Shown: in pieces, positions 33,727-38,761 of the stretch
Numbering within the stretch: position 1 is the first letter of the stretch
Layout of the letters: each line of letters begins with the position of its first letter
NCBI GenBank assembly: GCA_021776095.1
Contig: JAJFGO010000062.1
Span: 1-38,761 of the forward strand
DNA from: Kiloniellaceae bacterium
GTDB lineage: Bacteria > Pseudomonadota > Alphaproteobacteria > Kiloniellales > J153
Length of the DNA stretch: 38,761 bases
Direction: 5' to 3'
Program-made: the position numbers and the translations under genes
The notes under the pieces: generated by a model
What the model was told of the DNA's origin: nothing
The model's database searches: none
What the model saw: only the letters and a program-made list of their open reading frames with translations

Positions 33727-34200
33727 TCAAGCGTCGCCGCACGCCGTTTGATAGTCGAGGATACGTCCGCGAATCGGTTCCGGGATCGTCGCCGCCTTGA
33801 AGGCTGGCCGGGCGATGAAACAGGCCACCAAAGTTGCCCGGTAGTAGGCCATTCCGTCGTCACCGCAGCCGGTCAACTCATAGGTTACCGAACTGCGCCC
33901 GAGTTTCTTGACCCTGAGCGTGGTGACCACTTCCTGATCCGGTGCGGGGGCCGCCAGGAAATCGATTTCCGCGCGAACGGTCGGGGCCCCCATATGCAAT
34001 TCCTGGTTCAGTTTGAGCCAGGAGATGTCGAGGACATCGCGGTACCAGGCCTCCAAAGTTTCCATGGCGAAGTCCAGGACCCGTGGCGTATAGATGATTC
34101 CCGCTGGGTCGCAGTCCCCCCACTTGACGGCCTGCGTCATCGAATAAGGCCGCACCTTGGAATACTTGGCGTCCAATTTACGGTCGGGTTGATCGTTCAC
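33727..34200 (-). CDS. 4-hydroxybenzoyl-CoA-thioesterase-family (4HBT) thioesterase
   Basis: A 157-residue hot-dog thioesterase. The segment VKWGDCDPAGIIYTPRVLDF contains the D-x-D-P-A-G motif; D31 corresponds to the catalytic Asp17 of Pseudomonas 4-hydroxybenzoyl-CoA thioesterase. The start is a GTG at 34200 with AAGGGG 8 bases before it. Thioesterases of this type occur in box and bcr clusters, where they release CoA from benzoyl-CoA or dead-end aryl-CoA esters. It diverges from the two-domain GNAT gene, sharing a control region with it. Confidence 0.88.
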   Translation of the reverse strand: MNDQPDRKLDAKYSKVRPYSMTQAVKWGDCDPAGIIYTPRVLDFAMETLEAWYRDVLDISWLKLNQELHMGAPTVRAEIDFLAAPAPDQEVVTTLRVKKLGRSSVTYELTGCGDDGMAYYRATLVACFIARPAFKAATIPEPIRGRILDYQTACGDA

Positions 34201-34255
34201 CTGCTATCCCCTTCGTGACTGCCCTAGTGCACCGCACGCGATGCTCGCCAAAGCC

Positions 34256-34294
34256 TTGACGGACATATAAATACGCATTATCGTACCTAAATAC
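34256..34294 (+). promoter_or_regulatory. Candidate promoter and operator for the two-domain GNAT gene
   Basis: TTGACG (34256-34261) and TATCGT (34279-34284) are 17 bases apart. Overlapping them is a direct repeat of TAAATAC (34268-34274 and 34288-34294, 20-base period). TAAATA-N-GCA-N5-GTACC matches the boxC element with the same spacing, and CGTACCTAAATAC matches the pad-operon element in 12 of 13 bases. Confidence 0.45.
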
Positions 34295-34338
34295 ATCTTT
34301 TGCCAAGAGCCCAAATGACATTTTCGAGGATTAGGCTG

Positions 34339-35373
34339 ATGAGCCACTCCCCGCAAGGCGCGACGCGACAACTAACGCCGGAGGATCTTGAACGGGTCAT
34401 CGAAATCGACCGCCAGATTACCGGTCGGTCGCGGGCCGCCTTCTTCAAAAAGCGCCTTCAGGCGGCCCTGGCGGACGTCAGGCATTTTATCGCGATGGCA
34501 GTCGAGACGGACGGCAAGCTGACCGGCTTCGCGATTGCCCGGCTACAGGACGGCGAATTCGGCGATGCGCGCCGGGTGGCGACCCTAGACGTGGTCGGGG
34601 TTGATCCGGATTGCCGGAACAGGGGCCAGGGCAGTCAGCTGCTGCGACAAATCACCGACGTCATGGGAAAGCTCGACGTGCACGAGCTTCACACTCAGGT
34701 CGGATGGCACGAAACAGGCCTGACACGGTTTTTCGCGGCCAGTGGCTTCTCCTTGGCGCCACGGGTGATCTTGGAACGCTCAACGGCGCGCAGGGCTTGG
34801 GACCGCAACGAGGCGCAGGGCGCCGATACCGCAGATCAAGAGGCGGGATTCGACGACGGCGCGGCGCGGCTCGATGCCGGCGTACCAGATTACAGCTACC
34901 CTCCCGGAAGTGGGATCGCCGACTTGGCGGCCGACAAGGTGTTGGTCCGCTCACTCGCGGCTGACGATCTTGCCGCTGTTACCCGGATCGACCGCAAGCT
35001 GGTCGGTCGCGATCGCGCCGCATTTTTCGACGCCAAGCTGAATGAAGTTCTAAATGAATCGGGCATCCGGGTCTCGTTGACTGCCGAGTCCGATAGCCGG
35101 CCGGTCGGCTTCATTATGGCGCGCGTCGACTACGGCGAGTATGGCAGGACTGAAACGGCCGCGGTCCTCGATGTGATTGGGGTCGAGCCGGATTTTGGGC
35201 ACCAAGGCGTCGGCCGCGCGCTCCTATCCCAGCTTGTGATGAACCTGAGCACACTGCGTGTCGAGACGCTGCGTACCGCCGCGCGCTGGAACAACTTCGG
35301 TCTGCTGGGCTTTCTGGATCGGGCCGGATTCACACCCTCGCAGCAATTATTCTTGAGTAAAGCGATCGACTAG
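34339..35373 (+). CDS. Protein of two tandem GNAT acetyltransferase domains
   Basis: A 344-residue protein with two GNAT domains (about 10-148 and 199-344) joined by a 50-residue acidic, probably flexible linker. Both halves repeat the same plan: IDRQITGRSRAAFF (23-36) and IDRKLVGRDRAAFF (217-230), then GFAIARLQDGEFG versus GFIMARVDYGEYG, then motif A VVGVDPDCRNRGQGSQLL versus VIGVEPDFGHQGVGRALL. Motif A fits the R/Q-x-x-G-x-G/A acetyl-CoA loop in the second half (Q289) and, more loosely, in the first. The ATG at 34339 is preceded by GAGGA; an ATG at 34300 would add 13 residues. The gene probably arose by duplication of a gene like the GNAT at 21194. Substrate unknown; acetylation of aromatic amines or of a pathway enzyme is conceivable. 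Confidence 0.85.
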   Translation: MSHSPQGATRQLTPEDLERVIEIDRQITGRSRAAFFKKRLQAALADVRHFIAMAVETDGKLTGFAIARLQDGEFGDARRVATLDVVGVDPDCRNRGQGSQLLRQITDVMGKLDVHELHTQVGWHETGLTRFFAASGFSLAPRVILERSTARRAWDRNEAQGADTADQEAGFDDGAARLDAGVPDYSYPPGSGIADLAADKVLVRSLAADDLAAVTRIDRKLVGRDRAAFFDAKLNEVLNESGIRVSLTAESDSRPVGFIMARVDYGEYGRTETAAVLDVIGVEPDFGHQGVGRALLSQLVMNLSTLRVETLRTAARWNNFGLLGFLDRAGFTPSQQLFLSKAID

Positions 35374-35404
35374 ACCGGCGAGCCGGCTGCTATGGTCGCC
35401 GGTC
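35373..35404. terminator. Hairpin between the convergent GNAT and ferredoxin genes
   Basis: A perfect 9-bp stem (35373-35381 with 35396-35404) with a 14-base loop starts at the last base of the GNAT stop codon and fills the 61-base convergent gap. There is no U-tract on either strand, so intrinsic termination is uncertain. Confidence 0.4.
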
Positions 35405-35434
35405 GTCGTGCCTACAGCGAGGCCCAAACCGAAC

Positions 35435-35680
35435 TCAGTCGTGCAGGGATTCGTATTTGGCCTGCAGCTCTTCTGGTGATTCCACGAAATCGGGATTGAG
35501 GACGATGCAGTCGGCCGGACAGACCAGCTTGCACTGGGGCTCGTCCTCGGCTCCAACGCACTCTGTGCAGCGTAACGCGTCAATAACGTAGATGGGGTCG
35601 CCGAACGTGATGGCGTCGTTGGGGCAGGGCTCGACGCACGCGTCGCAACCGGTGCATTCTTCGTTGATCAATAGGGCCAT
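35435..35680 (-). CDS. 2[4Fe-4S] ferredoxin of the benzoyl-CoA reductase operon (BadB-type)
   Basis: An 81-residue low-potential ferredoxin. The first cluster motif is CTGCDACVEPCP; the second is CTECVGAEDEPQCKLVCP, with an eight-residue insertion between the second and third Cys, the form seen in ferredoxins of the aromatic-degradation type. A C-terminal helix (SPEELQAKYESL) follows. The ATG has GGAGG in front and lies 18 bases after bcrD. Class I benzoyl-CoA reductase takes electrons from such a ferredoxin, and in R. palustris badB belongs to the reductase operon, so the role as electron donor is well supported. Confidence 0.9.
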   Translation of the reverse strand: MALLINEECTGCDACVEPCPNDAITFGDPIYVIDALRCTECVGAEDEPQCKLVCPADCIVLNPDFVESPEELQAKYESLHD

Positions 35681-35698
35681 GCCGCGTTCCTCCGTATC

Positions 35699-36541
35699 TC
35701 AGGATGCCAGGGACAATTGTCCGAGGCGCGCCAGTTTTTCGTGCCGGAAAGCGCCCCAGATGGCCGCCCCCATTGCGCCTGCGTAGATCGAATCCGGATG
35801 GTTCTTCGCGGTGACCTTCATGTTCTGACCGGAAATGGTGGCTTCGATGGCAAGCAGCAAACCTTCGTCGCTTGCCAAGCCTCCGGTTAGTAGCACCAAA
35901 CCCTCTGTCACCTTAGTCGCGCGGAGCAACTTGACCAGGCGGTCCGCCATGGATTCGTGGATGCCGCGAAGGATATTGGCGGCCGAGATCTGGCGCGATA
36001 CCATGTTGATGACGTCGGTTTCGGCCAGGACGGCACAGATGCCGCTAACCTTTTCCGGATTGTCCGCCGTCTTCGACAGGGGGCCGATCTCGTCCTGCGA
36101 TATGCCCAGGTAGCGGGCGATATTCTCAAGGAACTGACCGGACCCAGACGCGCACTGACTGGTCATCTTATAGCCGAGCACCTTGCCCCGCTCGTCGATA
36201 TTGACGGCGCGGCCGTGCAAGGCGCCAATGTCGAGGATCGAACGCGCTTCCGGCTGCAGGAAGATGCCGCCGCGGGCATGGGTCGTCATGGAGTAAAAGT
36301 GGCCGGTGGTGAAGCTCAAGGTCTCCGCCTCGCCGGTACTTGCGACATAGGCCAGATCGCCGCGCTCCAGTCCAGCTTCGCCCAGAAGCCCATCGAAGGT
36401 CTCCTCGGCCAGCTTGAAGGGGTCGCGCTGGCGAATCCGCTCGGTCCGCTTGCCAAGGCACTTGGTATCGTCGCCCTGCACGTCGAAGATCACGATCTTG
36501 ACGCTGCCGGTGCCGACATCGAGTCCTGCGGTTAATGTCAT
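35699..36541 (-). CDS. bcrD: Benzoyl-CoA reductase, ATPase/electron activase subunit D (BcrD/BadG)
   Basis: One of the two ATP-hydrolysing activase subunits of class I benzoyl-CoA reductase. These subunits form the ASKHA-type electron activator that drives the ring reduction with ATP. The 280-residue protein matches the roughly 30-kDa delta subunit. It has the phosphate-1 loop DVGTGSVKIVIFD (8-20), the cluster ligands C130 (in SQCASGSGQFLE) and C169 (GICAVLAETDVIN) that bridge a [4Fe-4S] cluster at the subunit interface, and the adenosine motif LLTGGLASDEGL. GGAGAG stands 7 bases before the ATG. It follows bcrA by 12 bases. Confidence 0.93.
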   Translation of the reverse strand: MTLTAGLDVGTGSVKIVIFDVQGDDTKCLGKRTERIRQRDPFKLAEETFDGLLGEAGLERGDLAYVASTGEAETLSFTTGHFYSMTTHARGGIFLQPEARSILDIGALHGRAVNIDERGKVLGYKMTSQCASGSGQFLENIARYLGISQDEIGPLSKTADNPEKVSGICAVLAETDVINMVSRQISAANILRGIHESMADRLVKLLRATKVTEGLVLLTGGLASDEGLLLAIEATISGQNMKVTAKNHPDSIYAGAMGAAIWGAFRHEKLARLGQLSLAS

Positions 36542-36553
36542 GATCTCTCTCCT

Positions 36554-37867
36554 TCAGGCCGCGACCGCACGCCGTGCAAATGTGGCGGCCCCGAGCGCGC
36601 CGGTGTAAATCGAGGCTGGGTCGATGTTGATAGTGACGTCGCCATAATTTTCCTTCACCAGTTTCCGCAACTCTCGGACCGCAGCTTCGTTGTTGGCGAC
36701 GCCCCCGGTGAAGGTGAATTCGTTGGAAATGCCGCCGGAGCGTGAGATGATCGACATGGCGCGCAGGACGATGGCGCGGTGCAGGCCGGCCAGAATGTCC
36801 TCGCGTTCCTCACCGAGTGCCAGGCGGTCGCGGAGTTCGGCGCCGGCGAAAACGGTGCAGGTGGAGTTGATCCTCACCGACTTGGTCGATTTCATGGCCA
36901 GCGGCCCCAACTCGTGCAGGCCCATATTCATCTCGTCGGCGATGTAGCCCAGATACCGGCCGCATCCGGCGGCGCAGCGGTCGTTCATCTGGAAGTTCGC
37001 GACGATTCCGTCGGCGTCGACCTGGATGCCCTTGGTGTCCTGACCGCCGATGTCGAGCACGGTGCGCGTACCGGGGTACATGACGTGGGCGCCCAAGCCG
37101 TGGCACAAAATCTCGGAGCGAATATGCTCCTTCGGGAAGGGCAAGGTGACGCGCCCGTAGCCGGTACCGACCACATAGGTCTCCTCCATCTCGACCGCCA
37201 GCGTTTCGTCCAGGTGCCGGCGCAGAGTGTCGCGCTGCGGTTCCAGTTCCGGTATGTCCTTGATGACCCGGCCCAGGGCGCGGCCGAATTTCTCGGTCAT
37301 ACCGCCGCTCGGCGGCCGGTTCTCGACCTCGATGATCGCCTTGTCGTAGATGTTGAGCAGACGGTCGAAGGGCAGGCCGGTGGCCTTAGCGACCTCCTCG
37401 CCGATCTTCATGAAGCGTGACCCGGCGATGTCGCGAAAGAAGTCGGACTTGCGGCTGCCACCGGGGGCGTACATATCTGGCGCGTCGGCGCGGATTCGGT
37501 CGAAGACCGCAGTCAAGGCTTCGAGAATTTCTTTTTTCATGTCCGTCAGCCGGGCCGAATCGATTAGTCCGACGCACGTCTCGCGCAGGTCCTCCAATTG
37601 CTCGACAAACTGTTCCAGCCGGAAGTAGAGCTTGATTCGGTCGAGGAAGACTTCATCCACCGCCAGATCCAAGCCGTGCGCCGTCAGCGCGCGGCGGAAT
37701 AGCGTCAGGCGTGCCGAAATGACCGCCTCCTGCTGGGCCACCGCCGTCGCTGTCGTGTAGTTGGAGCGGGAATTGGTGATTCCCTGGCCCAGGGGCTCGC
37801 AATTTTCGTCCAGCAACATGGCCTTGGTGGTTGTCGACCCGAGGTCGATACCGATAAAGGTGCGCAT
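36554..37867 (-). CDS. bcrA: Benzoyl-CoA reductase, ATPase/electron activase subunit A (BcrA/BadF)
   Basis: The larger activase subunit, 437 residues, matching the 48-kDa alpha subunit. It has an ASKHA phosphate-1 loop [15 protein letters not shown], an inserted helical region of about 200 residues (70-260) that distinguishes BcrA from BcrD, the phosphate-2 motif [12 protein letters not shown], the cluster cysteines C298 ([12 protein letters not shown]) and C337 (STCTVFAG), and the adenosine loop [12 protein letters not shown]. Together with BcrD it would hold one [4Fe-4S] cluster. The gene begins 15 bases after the upstream reductase subunit gene. Confidence 0.93.
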   Translation of the reverse strand: MRTFIGIDLGSTTTKAMLLDENCEPLGQGITNSRSNYTTATAVAQQEAVISARLTLFRRALTAHGLDLAVDEVFLDRIKLYFRLEQFVEQLEDLRETCVGLIDSARLTDMKKEILEALTAVFDRIRADAPDMYAPGGSRKSDFFRDIAGSRFMKIGEEVAKATGLPFDRLLNIYDKAIIEVENRPPSGGMTEKFGRALGRVIKDIPELEPQRDTLRRHLDETLAVEMEETYVVGTGYGRVTLPFPKEHIRSEILCHGLGAHVMYPGTRTVLDIGGQDTKGIQVDADGIVANFQMNDRCAAGCGRYLGYIADEMNMGLHELGPLAMKSTKSVRINSTCTVFAGAELRDRLALGEEREDILAGLHRAIVLRAMSIISRSGGISNEFTFTGGVANNEAAVRELRKLVKENYGDVTINIDPASIYTGALGAATFARRAVAA

Positions 37868-37882
37868 TGCCCGCTTCCCAAT

Positions 37883-38761
37883 CTATGCCGCGGCCGGCGC
37901 TGGAGCGCCCGCGCCGCGTTTCTGCTCGACCATCTGAAAATAGCTTTCCAGCCGGTTCTTGATGTTCGAGGCGGAGAAGTACCGCGGGTCTACCAAATCG
38001 GATTCGACGAACGCCGCCGGCTTTCCCGTGCGGCGCTCGACCTCGCGCATGATCAGCAATTGGCCGGCCGAGAAGCTGTTGCAGCTCTTGATCGAATTGA
38101 TCAGAAAGCCATCCGCCTGATACTCGTCCATGTAAGATTCGATCATCTCAACCCGCTGCGGCAGGTTGCGGTTGGTGTAGCAACCGAGGCAATAGTCCGC
38201 CAAGCTCTCCAGCGGGTTATCCGGATCGTGGCGGAACCCGAAGTCGTAGACACCACCGACCTTGGTATAGGTGCTGGCGACCACGACCGCGCCGTCCTCG
38301 TAGAACATCTTCCAGAAGTCGCGGAAGCTGGTCCAGTTCGGCGGTCCCTCGACCACCAGGCGGAAACGTTCTTCGGTCATCTCGCCCTCAGGCGTGATCG
38401 GTCCCTTGCCGGCGGCCAGGCGCTGTTCGATCTCCTTGCGCAGCAGTTTATAGTACTCGACTGCATCCGTTGTGCCGCGGAAGGCGGTGAATATCGGACC
38501 GATGTAGTACACACCGCCGAAATAGGCGTCGATCGGCGACGGCTTGTTCTTGGCGCTTTGCAGAACCCAGACCAGGTCATCTTCGGCCTTAGCCGAATTG
38601 CGCAGATACTCCCGCAGGCGATCGATATCGAATTTGACGCCGCTGACCCGCTCAAGTGCGGGGATGACTTCTTGCTTGAGCTGCTTGACGACGTAGTCGC
38701 GCATGTTTTTGGTGATTTTTCCGTCGCCCTCATAGGGGACTTGCAGCATCACCGTCTCGCA
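37883..38761 (-). CDS. bcrB: Benzoyl-CoA reductase, substrate-reducing subunit B (BcrB/BadE), C-terminal part
   Basis: The frame is open to the window edge and gives the last 292 residues of an HgdB-like protein. The text fits a substrate-binding subunit of class I benzoyl-CoA reductase: YFGGVYYIGPIFTAFRGTTD, LVVEGPPNWTSFRDFWKMF, YCLGCYTNRNLPQRVEM and a late NSIKSCNSFSAGQLLI, where Cys residues are candidate [4Fe-4S] ligands. Normal length is about 430-440 residues, so roughly a third is missing upstream. Gene order B-A-D agrees with bcrCBAD and badDEFG; BcrC/BadD should lie just beyond the edge. A short alanine/proline-rich tail ends the protein. Confidence 0.88.
   Translation of the reverse strand, partial: CETVMLQVPYEGDGKITKNMRDYVVKQLKQEVIPALERVSGVKFDIDRLREYLRNSAKAEDDLVWVLQSAKNKPSPIDAYFGGVYYIGPIFTAFRGTTDAVEYYKLLRKEIEQRLAAGKGPITPEGEMTEERFRLVVEGPPNWTSFRDFWKMFYEDGAVVVASTYTKVGGVYDFGFRHDPDNPLESLADYCLGCYTNRNLPQRVEMIESYMDEYQADGFLINSIKSCNSFSAGQLLIMREVERRTGKPAAFVESDLVDPRYFSASNIKNRLESYFQMVEQKRGAGAPAPAAA

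Noticed and set aside
1-38761. Mobile elements, prophage, CRISPR or RNA genes
   Set aside because: No transposase, integrase, regular repeat array, or tRNA/rRNA-like sequence was seen; operons are compact and uniform in composition.

Overview
The window is a gene-dense, GC-rich stretch, most likely the chromosome of a facultatively anaerobic alphaproteobacterium. A heterotetrameric sarcosine oxidase operon, two LIV-type ABC transporters and a class I benzoyl-CoA reductase operon in the order known from Rhodopseudomonas/Thauera-type organisms all fit this, but no 16S or other taxonomic marker is present, so the placement is an inference. No non-coding stretch exceeds about 210 bases. I saw no tRNA, rRNA, CRISPR array or insertion sequence.

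Layout. (1) 1-5533: a truncated LysR-type regulator diverges from a soxB-soxD-soxA-soxG operon; an AT-rich T-N11-A dyad lies between them. (2) 5650-10183 (minus): livK-livH-livM-livG-livF, a branched-chain-amino-acid-type ABC importer. (3) 10333-20035 (minus): a compact operon with mostly 4-base overlaps: FlK-type thioesterase, padB-like molybdoenzyme, a fused Fe-S/membrane-anchor protein (padC+padD-like), iorA, iorB and a phenylacetate-CoA ligase. (4) 20240-21712 (minus): GNAT acetyltransferase, Rrf2-type regulator, RidA-like protein. (5) 21894-28428 (plus): boxC, boxB, benzoate-CoA ligase and a two-subunit family I CoA-transferase. (6) 28538-33219 (plus): a second complete LIV-type importer whose binding protein has a Tat signal. 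(7) 33216-34200 (minus): cupin of the DUF4863 type and a 4HBT-type thioesterase. (8) 34339-35373 (plus): a protein made of two GNAT domains. (9) 35435-38761 (minus): ferredoxin, bcrD/badG, bcrA/badF and the C-terminal part of bcrB/badE, running off the window edge.

How it fits together. The region from about 10 kb to the end looks like a benzoyl-CoA hub. Arylpyruvates or arylacetates enter through IorAB and the arylacetate-CoA ligase; the Pad-like molybdoenzyme would oxidise phenylacetyl-CoA to phenylglyoxylate; a 2-oxoacid oxidoreductase step gives benzoyl-CoA. Benzoate enters directly through the ligase at 25129. Benzoyl-CoA can then be attacked with oxygen (BoxB/BoxC epoxidation route) or by ATP-driven reduction (Bcr). 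Thioesterases, acetyltransferases and the cupin look like clean-up functions, and the Rrf2 protein resembles the BadM type of repressor. A short motif recurs in three of the control regions (boxC, pad operon, two-domain GNAT), which suggests common regulation. boxA, boxD, the genes for the other Bcr subunits and the lower pathway are not in the window.
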